Shown here: positions 37,234 through 46,348 of the stretch, piece after piece | Numbering within the stretch: position 1 is the first letter of the stretch | Layout of the letters: every line of letters begins with the position of its first letter | Source: Paenibacillus foliorum | GTDB lineage: Bacteria > Bacillota > Bacilli > Paenibacillales > NBRC-103111 | Length of the DNA stretch: 64,000 nucleotides | Assembly (NCBI RefSeq): GCF_013141765.1 | Contig: NZ_WHOD01000113.1 | Coordinates: 1-64,000 of the forward strand | Direction of reading: 5' to 3' | Notes under the pieces: generated by a model | Told to the model about the DNA's origin: nothing | What the model saw: only the letters and a program-made list of their open reading frames with translations | Databases searched by the model: none | Translations under genes and position numbers: made by a program

Positions 37234-38538
37234 ATGAAACCTTTAGATAAAAAAGAAGCGAAAAATTCGGATACAGAAGCTGCACAAAAACGAAGCAGTC
37301 GTCTACCGCAAAAGAGCGGATTGCTTCTATTATGCTGTATGATGGCGACAACGACAGCATGCGGGCAAGCAAAAAAGGCCTCACCTGTAAATGCTTCGTC
37401 GTCGCAAAACGCCTATTCCAGCGAGCAAGTGATTCAATCCATCGAACAAGTGAAACCTCTTGACTATTGGCCTACCAAAGGCTGGAAAACCGCAAAGCCT
37501 GAGGAGCATGGTGTCGATTCAGCGGCACTTGCCGAGATGGTAGAGCAATTTAAAGGGCATAATCTGCACAGCTTTGCTCTCATCCGAGATGGCTATTTAC
37601 TAGCTGAGGGATATAATCAAGAGACAGATGCGGATAAGCGCCAGCCGATGTACTCGGTAACGAAAAGTGTTACTTCAGCGATTACCGGTATGGCTATCCA
37701 AGAAGGCATCCTAAAGGGAGTCGACCAGAAGCTTAAGGATTTTTTCCCCGAGGTTCAGAAGGATGAGAAGAAAGCCAACATCACAATAGGCAACATACTT
37801 ACAATGACCTCAGGGTTAGAGTGGGATAATAAGGGGGATCGCTCATCCAATGAGATGGCCGATTCTCCTAATTGGATTAAGTATGTGATTGATAAGCCTG
37901 TTGTGGCTCAACCGGGTACGGTGTTTAATTACAGTAACGGCAGCTCTCACTTAATGTCTGGGATCCTGCAAGAAGCACTCGGAATTCCGATTAATTATTA
38001 TGCTAAATCCAAGCTTTTCGACCCCTTGGGGATAAGTAATGCGGCATGGGGCGTCGATCCACAAGGAGTCGCTGTCGGTGGATGGTCCTTGCAGCTAACG
38101 ACAAGAGATATGGCTAAGTTCGGACTCATGTATTTGCATAAGGGGCAATGGGAAAACAAAGAAATTGTGCCGAGCAAATGGGTGGAGGCTTCTGTACAGC
38201 AGAAAGTAGAACAGCCTATCATAGATGGCACACACGGCGGTTACGGATATTTTTGGTGGCTTAAGCCGATATCCAATGAACAGAATGAAGTTCTGGATCA
38301 CGATGTATTCTATGCATCAGGGTCGGGAGGCCAACGGATTTTCGTCATTCCTGACTATAATTTGATTTTAGCAGTGACGGCGGATAACCAGAAGGAAGGC
38401 TACATGCCGGAGCAGATGCTGGTAAAGGCAGCGATGGCTGTAAGATCGGATAAGCCGCTGCAGGCAAACGCAGAGGCAGAGGCTAAGCTGCAGGCCTCGC
38501 TCAAGGGCTTTAAAGCGACGGCAGATAAGCCGGAGTAA
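37234..38538 (+). CDS. Serine hydrolase lipoprotein (class C beta-lactamase-like)
   Basis: 434 residues. ATG at 37234 has AGGAGGGAG about 10 nt before it. A 43-residue leader ends in a lipobox-like TTAC (Cys43). The beta-lactamase/PBP4*-like domain shows Ser141-V-T-Lys144, Tyr233-S-Asn235 and ASGSGGQRIFVIP near the third motif. Such proteins are esterases or D-amino-acid peptidases more often than true beta-lactamases. Transcribed alone; TATAAT at 37195-37200 may be its -10. Confidence 0.88.
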   Translation: MKPLDKKEAKNSDTEAAQKRSSRLPQKSGLLLLCCMMATTTACGQAKKASPVNASSSQNAYSSEQVIQSIEQVKPLDYWPTKGWKTAKPEEHGVDSAALAEMVEQFKGHNLHSFALIRDGYLLAEGYNQETDADKRQPMYSVTKSVTSAITGMAIQEGILKGVDQKLKDFFPEVQKDEKKANITIGNILTMTSGLEWDNKGDRSSNEMADSPNWIKYVIDKPVVAQPGTVFNYSNGSSHLMSGILQEALGIPINYYAKSKLFDPLGISNAAWGVDPQGVAVGGWSLQLTTRDMAKFGLMYLHKGQWENKEIVPSKWVEASVQQKVEQPIIDGTHGGYGYFWWLKPISNEQNEVLDHDVFYASGSGGQRIFVIPDYNLILAVTADNQKEGYMPEQMLVKAAMAVRSDKPLQANAEAEAKLQASLKGFKATADKPE

Positions 38539-38560
38539 GGTTAGGAAGGATTTGAGAATT

Positions 38561-39028
38561 TTGGCTCACATAGAGATAGGTCAAGTGGTACCAGATTTTA
38601 CGCTTTCGGCCAGCAATGGACAGGAGGTTTCCTTGGAGCAGTACAGAGGGAAGAGGCTTGTGATCTATTTTTATCCAGCCGATATGACTCCGAGCTGTAC
38701 ACAGGAAGCTTGTGATTTTCGTGATTTTAACGGTCAGTTTGCACAATTGAATGCTGAGGTGATCGGAATAAGCCCCGATGACCTGAAGAAGCACGACAAA
38801 TTTATAGCGAAATACGAGCTGCCGTTTCTACTGCTGTCCGATCCGGATCACCAGGTTTGCGAGCTATTCGGTATATGGCAGCTTAAAAAGCTGTATGGTA
38901 AAGAGTATATGGGAGTTGTGCGCTCAACCTTCTTATTGGATGAGAGCGGCAAGCTCGTTAAGGAATGGCGCAAGGTGAGGGTGAAGAATCACGCAGCGGA
39001 AGTATTGCAGGCTTTGAAGGAAATGTAG
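38561..39028 (+). CDS. Thioredoxin-dependent peroxiredoxin (Bcp/PrxQ type)
   Basis: About 155 residues. TTG at 38561 is chosen because AGGAAGGA lies 10 nt before it; the other TTG at 38552 is only one base from that site. Reduces hydrogen peroxide and organic peroxides using a peroxidatic Cys46 and resolving Cys51 (PSCTQEACDF), the arrangement of the 1-turn-helix PrxQ subgroup. Only 22 bp behind the hydrolase gene, possibly co-transcribed. Confidence 0.92.
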   Translation: MAHIEIGQVVPDFTLSASNGQEVSLEQYRGKRLVIYFYPADMTPSCTQEACDFRDFNGQFAQLNAEVIGISPDDLKKHDKFIAKYELPFLLLSDPDHQVCELFGIWQLKKLYGKEYMGVVRSTFLLDESGKLVKEWRKVRVKNHAAEVLQALKEM

Positions 39029-39082
39029 AAAAGGACAGGTTTTCTTAAGCAGAAATGCTTACAGGAGACCTGTCTTTTTTTT
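39029..39082. terminator. Terminator between peroxiredoxin gene and AraC gene
   Basis: AAGGACAGGT ... ACCTGTCTTTTTTTT with an inner stem TAAGC/GCTTA. The A-run on the left allows use from both strands. Confidence 0.75.
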
Positions 39083-39096
39083 GGTGAAAATAAATC

Positions 39097-39960
39097 TCAC
39101 ATATTCTTGCGATAAACGTTCGGAGCCAGCCCCACATATTTCTTGAAAAGCCGTGAGAAGTAGAAAACATCCTTATAGCCTAATGTATCGGAAATTTCTT
39201 TGATGGTCAGGTCCGTGTTTAATAATATGTTTTTGGCTTCCGCGGCCTTCAGCCGGTGGATGTATTCATTGAGAGGATATCCGGTATACTCGCCGATGCT
39301 GCGCCGTAGCGTGGAAAGTGAGATGTGATGGCGTTTGGCTAATTCGGCGGCATCGATTGGTTGGAGCAGCGAATTGGATATATCCTCGAGAATATGGATC
39401 ATTTGCTGGGACTTGCCGCTTTCGGGAATTTGGTTTGCACTCCAAATAAACTCGTATAGCAGGGATTCAAGCAGCAGCGAGGCACGGTCCACATTTACAG
39501 GCGACCCGTTCTCCATGAGCATGAAGATGCGATCAATTTTATTTTGTAAAGAATCATCCGTCCCGACCTGAGTGACCCTCCCAGGATGAATGGGCCAATA
39601 CTCCAACCATTCCTTTACCCGCTCACCCTCCATATTGAAATAATATTCATCCCAATAGCCGTTAACCTCAGGGCCATACTCAAAGACAGCATCCGGATAA
39701 AACCAGAACAAGCTCCCTGCTTCTACGGGTTGATTTACTCCGTCATTTACTTGGTAGTAGCCCCGCCCGCCCGTTATATATACAAGTGCCCATGTTTGAA
39801 AAGTAGCTGCGGTCCTTCTAAGAGTTCTGCCAGGCAAATGCCCGACGTTGGTGACGGTTAATGTCTTCAGGTTTAGCTTGCTTTTATCTACCTTGCGATC
39901 GATGATACGAATCGGAACAGGACTGATCATATAGTCCATGAAACTTGTTACTTTGTACAT
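39097..39960 (-). CDS. AraC-family transcriptional regulator
   Basis: 287 residues: N-terminal cupin-like sensing domain ~20-165 (YYQVNDGVNQPVEAGSLFWF) and C-terminal double helix-turn-helix ~185-285 (AELAKRHHISLSTLRRSIG, YFSRLFKKYVGLAPNVYR). Cytoplasmic, no membrane segment. Divergent from the oxidoreductase operon at 40138, its likely target; a sugar or sugar acid is the expected ligand. Confidence 0.9.
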   Translation of the reverse strand: MYKVTSFMDYMISPVPIRIIDRKVDKSKLNLKTLTVTNVGHLPGRTLRRTAATFQTWALVYITGGRGYYQVNDGVNQPVEAGSLFWFYPDAVFEYGPEVNGYWDEYYFNMEGERVKEWLEYWPIHPGRVTQVGTDDSLQNKIDRIFMLMENGSPVNVDRASLLLESLLYEFIWSANQIPESGKSQQMIHILEDISNSLLQPIDAAELAKRHHISLSTLRRSIGEYTGYPLNEYIHRLKAAEAKNILLNTDLTIKEISDTLGYKDVFYFSRLFKKYVGLAPNVYRKNM

Positions 39961-40070
39961 TCACGTCTGCCTCCGATGCATGGTATGGTTGGTTTACTAT
40001 GATCCTTGTATGCTTCATATCAGTAGTTTGGTATGAACATATGCAACATGCTCATTCATTTAATTGTATC

Positions 40071-40086
40071 TTGAAAGCGCTGTTTG
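40071..40086 (+). promoter_or_regulatory. Possible partial cre site
   Basis: TTGAAAGCGCTGTTTG matches the first half of the CcpA operator consensus (TGAAAGCGCT) but not its right edge. It sits 52 bp before the oxidoreductase start. Confidence 0.3.
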
Positions 40087-40137
40087 GAAAAGAGATTTCC
40101 AAGCGGTAACGCCCACCATGGAGAGGAACGATAACAC

Positions 40138-41196
40138 ATGTCTAAAGTAAGAGTCGCCGTCATTGGCGCGGGATCTATTTCGAATGTTCATTTAACGGCT
40201 TATGCGGCCAATCCGGATGTTGAGCTGGTTGCGATTTGTGACCTCAATGGGGAGAGGGCGAAGGAAAAGGCTGCACAATTTAAAGCTTCCAAAACCTTCA
40301 CCGACTACAAGGAGATGTTGGCCGACCCAGAAATCGACGCGGTTAGCATCTGCACCTGGAACAACACCCATGCAGAGATCAGTATCGCTGCGCTGGAAGC
40401 AGGCAAGCATGTGCTATGCGAAAAGCCTCTCTGTAAAACGGTGGAAGAGGCGCTGAGGGTCGAGGAAGCGGTACGGCGAACAGGTAAGCTGCTGCAGGTT
40501 GGTTATGTAAGGCGATTCGGACAAAATGTACAGACACTGCGTAAATTTATCGACGCGGGTGAGCTTGGGGATATTTATTATGCAAAAGCCTCCTGCTTGC
40601 GCCGGTTAGGCAATCCTGGCGGATGGTTCGCGGATAGCGAGCGTTCTGGCGGTGGGCCCTTGATCGATCTTGGAGTTCATATCATTGATCTATGCTGGTA
40701 TTTGATGGGCAAGCCTAAGGTTAAATCCGTTAGCGGAAATACATACCGAAAGCTCGGCAATCGTAAGCATATTGAGAATTTAGCTTTTTATAAAGCGGCG
40801 GATTACGATGCTGACAAAAACGATGTGGAAGATTTAGCGAATGCGCTAATTCGGTTTGAAAATGGGGCATCTTTGTTCGTGGATGTCAGCTTCACGCTGC
40901 ATGCCAAAAAAGATGAGCTGACCGTCAAGATTTACGGTGAAAACGGTGGGGCTGAGATTGAGCCTGAGCTGCAGATTATTACGGAAAAGCATGAAACCAT
41001 TTTGAACGTTACACCGCAAATTGACCAGCCTAGCTTCGAGTTTCAGCAAGCCTTTAAAGCTGAAATTAACCATTTCATCGAATGCTGCCAAGGTAAAGCC
41101 GAATTGCTTAGCCCGGTAGAGGATGGCGTGGAGATGCTGAAAATTTTGTGTGGAATCTATCAGTCAGCGGCCGAAGGCAAAGAAATACAATGGTAA
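40138..41196 (+). CDS. Gfo/Idh/MocA family oxidoreductase
   Basis: 352 residues. NAD(P)-binding Rossmann start VAVIGAGSISNVHL, the CEKPL motif with the catalytic-region Lys (~97), and the C-terminal alpha/beta domain with GGGPLIDLGVHIIDLCWYLMG. Members oxidise or reduce sugars and inositols. It is the first gene of a three-gene module with two xylose-isomerase-like proteins, as in inositol-type or keto-sugar pathways. Substrate unknown. Confidence 0.92.
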   Translation: MSKVRVAVIGAGSISNVHLTAYAANPDVELVAICDLNGERAKEKAAQFKASKTFTDYKEMLADPEIDAVSICTWNNTHAEISIAALEAGKHVLCEKPLCKTVEEALRVEEAVRRTGKLLQVGYVRRFGQNVQTLRKFIDAGELGDIYYAKASCLRRLGNPGGWFADSERSGGGPLIDLGVHIIDLCWYLMGKPKVKSVSGNTYRKLGNRKHIENLAFYKAADYDADKNDVEDLANALIRFENGASLFVDVSFTLHAKKDELTVKIYGENGGAEIEPELQIITEKHETILNVTPQIDQPSFEFQQAFKAEINHFIECCQGKAELLSPVEDGVEMLKILCGIYQSAAEGKEIQW

Positions 41197-41297
41197 TTTT
41201 GGGCACACAGCCCGTGCAAGGAGTCTCCTAAAGAGAGGCATAGCTACATGGTTTGTCCCATTTAACTTTAGGTTCGGGGAAGAAAGGATGAGTTACT

Positions 41298-42173
41298 GTG
41301 AAGTTAACTAATAAAATCGGCGTTATTGTAGACAGCTTCGGAATTGGAGTGCGTTCAGGACTCTTAAAAGCTAAGGATGTAGGTGCGCAGGGTGTTCAAA
41401 TTTATGCGGTGAGCGGGGAGATGGATCCTGCCAATCTGCCGGCTCAGGCACGCAAGGAGCTCAAAAGCTACATCGATTCGCTAGGTTTGGAGATTTCAGC
41501 GCTTTGCGGTGATTTGGGTGGGCATGGCTTCCAGGATCGCAAAGCCAATCACGAGAAAGTGGAGAAATCGAAACGAATTCTCGATCTGGCCATGGAGCTT
41601 GGAACAAACATCGTGACGACCCATATCGGAATTGTGCCTGACGATACGCAGCATGAGGTGTATGATTCGATGCAAGCTGCTTGTGAGGAACTGAGCAATT
41701 ATGCACGTAGCATGGACGCTTATTTCGCGATCGAAACCGGTCCGGAGAAGGCGGCGCATTTGAAAGCTTTTCTGGACTCGCTCACCGTTAATGGAGTATC
41801 CGTTAATTTTGACCCCGCCAACATGGTGATGGTGACAGGAGATGATCCGGTGCAGGGAGTTCATATTCTAAAAGATTATATCGTCCACACCCATGTTAAA
41901 GATGGAGTGCGCCTCCGCGAAGTCGATCCTAGGGAAATATACGGCTTTCTCGGCTATGAAAAGATGGATCATCAAAAAATTGCTGAGATGGGCTCCGACG
42001 GTCAAGCCTTCAGAGAAGTGCCTCTAGGTGAGGGGAAAGTTCCGTTTAAAGAGTATTTTGCTGCGCTTCAGGAGATTGGTTATTCGGGTTATTTGACTAT
42101 TGAACGCGAAGTTGGCAATCAACCGGAGACGGATATTCGCAAAGCGGTTTCCTTTATTAATGCTTTTAAATAA
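41298..42173 (+). CDS. Sugar phosphate isomerase/epimerase (AP-endonuclease 2-like TIM barrel)
   Basis: 291 residues. GTG start with GAAAGGA 9 nt upstream. TIM-barrel protein with metal-site residues of the xylose-isomerase-like family: Glu in AIETGPE, Asp in VNFDPANMVM, His in HTHVKDG, and Glu in TIEREVG. Related to IolE/IolI-type inositol enzymes and to sugar epimerases. Works in the same module as the oxidoreductase; exact reaction not assignable. Confidence 0.88.
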   Translation: MKLTNKIGVIVDSFGIGVRSGLLKAKDVGAQGVQIYAVSGEMDPANLPAQARKELKSYIDSLGLEISALCGDLGGHGFQDRKANHEKVEKSKRILDLAMELGTNIVTTHIGIVPDDTQHEVYDSMQAACEELSNYARSMDAYFAIETGPEKAAHLKAFLDSLTVNGVSVNFDPANMVMVTGDDPVQGVHILKDYIVHTHVKDGVRLREVDPREIYGFLGYEKMDHQKIAEMGSDGQAFREVPLGEGKVPFKEYFAALQEIGYSGYLTIEREVGNQPETDIRKAVSFINAFK

Positions 42174-42197
42174 TGGCAGAGGAGAGGGAGTCTTGAG

Positions 42198-43040
42198 ATG
42201 AAAATAGCATTAAGTGTGTGGAGCTGCCATCAAAACTTTTATAACAAAACATGGTCAAATGCAGATTTTATTGATTTCGTTGGAACTACCCAAGCTGCTG
42301 GTGTGGAGCTGTTAAGTATGTTTTGGAATGCCGAGACGGATATCCCGCAGGTGCATGAGGCGCTGCAGAGGAATAACCTGAAGCTGGCCTGCTTCGGTGC
42401 ATGTAATAATCTGGCTGAACGGGATGAAGCAAAGCGCAAAACGCAGGTTCAAGATATTTTGACAAGTGTGGATATGGCGGCCCTGCTGGGTGCGGAGGTG
42501 GTTCGAATATTTTCAGGAGACCCCTCTGAGGGGTTGACCTTCGAGGAAGCTAAGGTGTGGATTATCGAGGGGCTGAAGGAAGCGGCGGCTTATGCCGAGG
42601 AGAGAGATATAACACTGTGCTTGGAAAACCACGGACATTTTGCAGGAAAAGCCAGCCAGGTTAACGACATTATCCGAGAGGTTGGCTCGCATGCATTAAG
42701 AAGCACATTTGATACGGGAAACTTCCTGTTGGTGGACGAAAATCCAAGTGCCGCAATTGAGCAATTACTGCCTGTTATATCTCATGTTCATTTGAAAGAT
42801 TTCAAGAAGGTAACGCCTGATGAGCAGCAGGGAAAAACATATACATCACTAAGCGGAGCCATTTATGCAGGTCAAGCGCCAGGAGAAGGGGATGTAAATT
42901 TGCCACTCATACTGTCACAGCTGAAGGCTGTTGATTATGACGGTTGGCTGGCTGTGGAGTACGAGGGGAATGAAGATCAGCAGCAAGCTTCAACTCGCTC
43001 TATTAATAATTTGCATGAGTTGATGCAAAAGGCAAATTGA
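42198..43040 (+). CDS. Sugar phosphate isomerase/epimerase (TIM barrel)
   Basis: 280 residues, second member of the same family: CLENHGHF with metal-ligand Glu, STFDTGNF with Asp, SHVHLKDF with His, and AVEYEGNED with Glu. It is only distantly similar to the preceding protein, so the pair probably performs two successive steps rather than being a recent duplicate. RBS GGAGAGGGAG before the ATG. Confidence 0.88.
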   Translation: MKIALSVWSCHQNFYNKTWSNADFIDFVGTTQAAGVELLSMFWNAETDIPQVHEALQRNNLKLACFGACNNLAERDEAKRKTQVQDILTSVDMAALLGAEVVRIFSGDPSEGLTFEEAKVWIIEGLKEAAAYAEERDITLCLENHGHFAGKASQVNDIIREVGSHALRSTFDTGNFLLVDENPSAAIEQLLPVISHVHLKDFKKVTPDEQQGKTYTSLSGAIYAGQAPGEGDVNLPLILSQLKAVDYDGWLAVEYEGNEDQQQASTRSINNLHELMQKAN

Positions 43041-43108
43041 AATTCATAGGCAAATGAAGATAAGGGACTTGGCGCAGTGATGCGATCAGGTCTTTTTGAA
43101 TATTAGGG

Positions 43109-43522
43109 ATGAACCGAACACGCTCTCCATGGCTATTCCTGGGCATGACATTCATGGGTTATGCTAAGAAAGAAAAGCGCGAGGTGAGATTTGCCTACTT
43201 GCGCATGATATTACGATTGCAAAAGAAGCTGGATGAAGCGCGGATTGCGCTTATCATTTCTGTAGCCGATATGTATTTTGATCCCAATAAAGAGCAGGAA
43301 GAATCGATTCTCCGTGAATTTAGAGAACAATACCCGGAAGAAGGTGAAACGCTTATGGAACTAATGCTGGCTTGGAAGAAATGGGCTTATGAGGAAGGAA
43401 TAGAAAAAGGCATAGAAAAAGCGGTTCTTAAAATGCTCAATAAAGGGTTCACACCTGAAGAAGTAGCTGAAACGCTCGAATTGCCGATGGACGATATCCG
43501 GAAATTAGCCGCTAAGGAATGA
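43109..43522 (+). CDS. Rpn-family nuclease/transposase-like protein, C-terminal fragment
   Basis: 137 residues resembling only the C-terminal half of Rpn (YhgA-like, PD-(D/E)XK) recombination-promoting nucleases: YLRMILRLQKKLDEARIAL, a Glu-rich helix with EEGIEKGIEKAVLKML and the closing GFTPEEVAETLELPMDDI. Full proteins are about 290 residues; the nuclease core with catalytic residues is missing. Probably a remnant. No good ribosome site is visible. Ends at a terminator. Confidence 0.6.
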   Translation: MNRTRSPWLFLGMTFMGYAKKEKREVRFAYLRMILRLQKKLDEARIALIISVADMYFDPNKEQEESILREFREQYPEEGETLMELMLAWKKWAYEEGIEKGIEKAVLKMLNKGFTPEEVAETLELPMDDIRKLAAKE

Positions 43523-43537
43523 TCTATGAAAAATAAT

Positions 43538-43581
43538 GCCGAAGAAGAATTTGCTGCTGCAGATTCCACTTCGGCTTTTTT
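43538..43581 (+). terminator. Terminator
   Basis: GCCGAAG/CTTCGGC with an inner GAAT/GATTC pairing, followed by TTTTTT. Confidence 0.8.
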
Positions 43582-43706
43582 GTATTTTCATTTGAAGGGT
43601 TTAGACAAAGAGCTCGAAATTGTAAAAAATAATTCATGCATACGATCAGTAAACCTCCCATATAGTCTGATAGTTGAAATTAATAGATTATGCGGAGGGA
43701 TTCATC

Positions 43707-45158
43707 ATGCCTAGCTTGTCTCATGTTCATCTATTCCGGCGTATCAGCCTGTTTCTCAGCTTGATGCTTGTCATGATTTATTTTATGGAACCGGTTTCTA
43801 AGGCGAATGCCGCAGCCAATGATGAAGAGAGACAGGAGACTTACGAGCAATTAAAATCCGGAAAGCGGATATGGACGGATAAAGCTTATGTGAAGCCGGA
43901 GCAACCCACGGTATATTTAACGTTTGATGACGGGCCAAGTAAGCTGACAGACAGGGTGTTGGATATTTTGCGGGAAGAGGGTGTGCTGGCAACCTTCTTT
44001 ATGCTGGGTGAACAGGTCGAGACCTATCCAGAGAAGGTGCGGCAGGCTGTTAAGGATGGGCATGCGATAGGTAATCATACTTACAATCATAAATATAACG
44101 AGCTGTATAGCAGTGTTGCGACGTTCTGGAAGCAGATTGAGCAAACTGAGCAAGCATTGGATGAAGCGGCAGATGTGAGAACAAAGTTGGTGCGAGCACC
44201 TGGGGGGACGTTCGGTAATTTTGATGCATTTTACTATTATTATTTAGATCAAGCGGGATTCGAGGTGCATGATTGGAATGTCGACAGTGGGGATTCCAAA
44301 AGAGTGGGGGTTCCAGCAAGCGAAATCATCCAGACTGTAAAAAACGGTCCATTTGGAGATGAGGTGATTTTGCTAATGCATGATGGGACTGGGCATGAGC
44401 AAACGGTGAAGGCGCTGCCTGATATTATCCGATTGTTTAAGGCCAAAGGGTACGCCTTCGCTCCGCTCAGCCCACAGGTGAAGCCAGTGCATTTCTCAGC
44501 AGGTAAAATCAAATGGAACCGGTCAGTTGGGCAAGCCTTGCACAATAAACTGTCAGCTGAAGCGGGAGAGCAGCGGCTTGTATTTGAAGAATGGAACGCC
44601 GAACAAGAACAGGGATCGACACAACAAGAAGCGGGAGGATTGCAAGTGCAAGGGCCAGCTGAGGAAGTATGGAGTGTACAGGAGCAACAGGTGTTGAAGG
44701 GGACGGCATTCGAAGGGAATAATAGAAATGTGGGAAACCAATCGATGCCGTTCGCGCCATTGGAGATTATTCTGGGCAGCGGTAAGCTGCTCTTTGAACC
44801 AGGCAAATATCGGATGATCGATGGGCATAACCTGGTACCGGTACGTAATCTGATAGAAGCTATGGGAGGTCATGCAGAATGGCGTGAGGGTCAGCATACA
44901 GCTGCCGTTCATTATGGATCACGAGTGATTGAATATGATTTTTCACATCATGAAATGCGCGTGAATCAGGGTGGGAAGCAGACCGTCTACCATTTACCTC
45001 AGATGGAGCTAAGGGATGGGACGGTATACGTGCCGCTTCGCAAGACGGTAGAGCTGCTGGGCAGCCACATCGTCTCGTATGGAGTGGACAAAGACAACGG
45101 GCGAATGCAGGTCGAGGTTGCGCTTACCGGTGGATATGCATTCACGTATGGATTCTAG
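43707..45158 (+). CDS. Secreted polysaccharide deacetylase with copper-amine-oxidase-N-like tail
   Basis: 483 residues; ATG at 43707 with GGAGGG 6 nt before. Signal or anchor segment ~13-36. NodB domain ~66-265 with all five motifs: TFDDGPS (Asp74, Asp75), GNHTYNH (His124, His128), RAPGG (Arg163), DWNVDSGDS, and LLMHDG (His225). It would remove acetyl groups from N-acetylglucosamine in peptidoglycan or a related polymer. A Gln/Glu-rich linker ~285-350 leads to a C-terminal ~110-residue wall-associated domain (VPVRNLIEAMGGHAEW, VPLRKTVELLGS). Confidence 0.92.
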   Translation: MPSLSHVHLFRRISLFLSLMLVMIYFMEPVSKANAAANDEERQETYEQLKSGKRIWTDKAYVKPEQPTVYLTFDDGPSKLTDRVLDILREEGVLATFFMLGEQVETYPEKVRQAVKDGHAIGNHTYNHKYNELYSSVATFWKQIEQTEQALDEAADVRTKLVRAPGGTFGNFDAFYYYYLDQAGFEVHDWNVDSGDSKRVGVPASEIIQTVKNGPFGDEVILLMHDGTGHEQTVKALPDIIRLFKAKGYAFAPLSPQVKPVHFSAGKIKWNRSVGQALHNKLSAEAGEQRLVFEEWNAEQEQGSTQQEAGGLQVQGPAEEVWSVQEQQVLKGTAFEGNNRNVGNQSMPFAPLEIILGSGKLLFEPGKYRMIDGHNLVPVRNLIEAMGGHAEWREGQHTAAVHYGSRVIEYDFSHHEMRVNQGGKQTVYHLPQMELRDGTVYVPLRKTVELLGSHIVSYGVDKDNGRMQVEVALTGGYAFTYGF

Positions 45159-45185
45159 TGGGCAGTAGGTCGGGTGGGGCATGAG

Positions 45186-46169
45186 TCATTCATATATTTT
45201 CATCATTTCTGTTAGAGTAGACTTCATCTTTTCACGCAAGGAAATGGGAGACAGGACCTCCACCCACTGACGCTCTGAAAAAATCCAGAATAGCGCGCTT
45301 TCCTCATGAGCAACCGTACATTCATAAATAATCCATTCCTCATTACTTTCGATAAGCCGGTTAACCGGAAATTTGGCTAAAAAATACGATTCGATAAAAG
45401 GAAGCATTTTCAAACGGATGACTTTGTTCATTTCACCGTAATGCATCATGAAAGAAAAATTGACGTATTCTCCAGGTTTAAAAAAACGGTCCCCATGCTG
45501 AGGCGTCTCAAACTGCTCTTTATGTATTTTATAATTCATGATTTGATCGATACGATAAATTTTGCAAGCTTGCAAGGGTTCCCCCACGGGAAGGGCGGCC
45601 AAGTAAAAATATCCTTCGTTAAACATTAACGTATAAGGGAGCAGCTCGTGATGTTCAATTTCTTTTAAAATCGTTAGGTAAGTGATGCTAAGGGGATGCT
45701 GCTCTACGATGCAGCGGAACAAATCCTCTATGGTTCCGAGTATGTTCTTATTCAAAATCGGCTTGTAGTGAAAACGAAAGCTGCCGGTATATTTTTTGAG
45801 CCGCTGCTGCACCTGAGGGGAGAATGAGTCCGTCACGTAGCTTTCCAAGCGCTGCATTTCCTCTGTGCTTAGAGCCCGGCACCCATACAAGACCATCAAG
45901 ACGGTAAGCGCACTAATAAAATGGTTCTCACTCTCCGACCCGAGCAGACGGTAGCTTTTCCTTAAACGGTTATACTCAATCTCTATGGGCTTATGGGCTA
46001 ATTCATTGCGGATAATGGAGATATCCTTCTTGATCGTTTCTGCATGCTTCCCGTAGGCATCGCATAGCTCTTGGAGAGTAAGTTCTTCTCCATCGAGCAG
46101 CCGCTGCTTGATTTGAACGATTCGGGATAATGAGTTAACTGAATCTGTTGAATCCGCTGATTTAGGCAT
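45186..46169 (-). CDS. WYL-domain transcriptional regulator
   Basis: About 327 residues: N-terminal winged helix (LTLQELCDAYGKHAETIKKD) and C-terminal WYL-type sensing domain ~135-325 (YTLMFNEGYFYLAAL, EPLQACKIYRIDQIM). The second ATG (46169) is preferred because GGAG lies 9 nt before it, only 3 nt before the first ATG. WYL regulators often respond to nucleic-acid ligands or DNA damage, and sit next to the genes they control; here the neighbours are the deacetylase and the SLH protein. Confidence 0.85.
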   Translation of the reverse strand: MPKSADSTDSVNSLSRIVQIKQRLLDGEELTLQELCDAYGKHAETIKKDISIIRNELAHKPIEIEYNRLRKSYRLLGSESENHFISALTVLMVLYGCRALSTEEMQRLESYVTDSFSPQVQQRLKKYTGSFRFHYKPILNKNILGTIEDLFRCIVEQHPLSITYLTILKEIEHHELLPYTLMFNEGYFYLAALPVGEPLQACKIYRIDQIMNYKIHKEQFETPQHGDRFFKPGEYVNFSFMMHYGEMNKVIRLKMLPFIESYFLAKFPVNRLIESNEEWIIYECTVAHEESALFWIFSERQWVEVLSPISLREKMKSTLTEMMKIYE

Positions 46170-46278
46170 AATCATTTACTCCGCTCAGTCATAATTTACG
46201 TGATGTAGTTGTTCTAGCTCTTACATTGCTTATAGATTACCTGATACTGCAAAATATTCCAAGGATAAAATAAATGAC

Positions 46279-46304
46279 AAAAAACCTCCTGGATAAAAGG
46301 AGGC
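46279..46304 (-). terminator. Terminator of the SLH protein gene
   Basis: On the minus strand CCTCC/GGAGG stem followed by TTTTTTGTC. Confidence 0.75.
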
Positions 46305-46348
46305 TTGAGTTTATGCTATTGATTTAGAGATAGAAGTCCGAGTCTGAT

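Noticed and set aside
37234-38538. Antibiotic-resistance class C beta-lactamase
   Set aside because: The SxxK and YxN motifs fit the wider serine hydrolase/PBP4* group; lipoprotein leader and sequence do not indicate a true AmpC enzyme.
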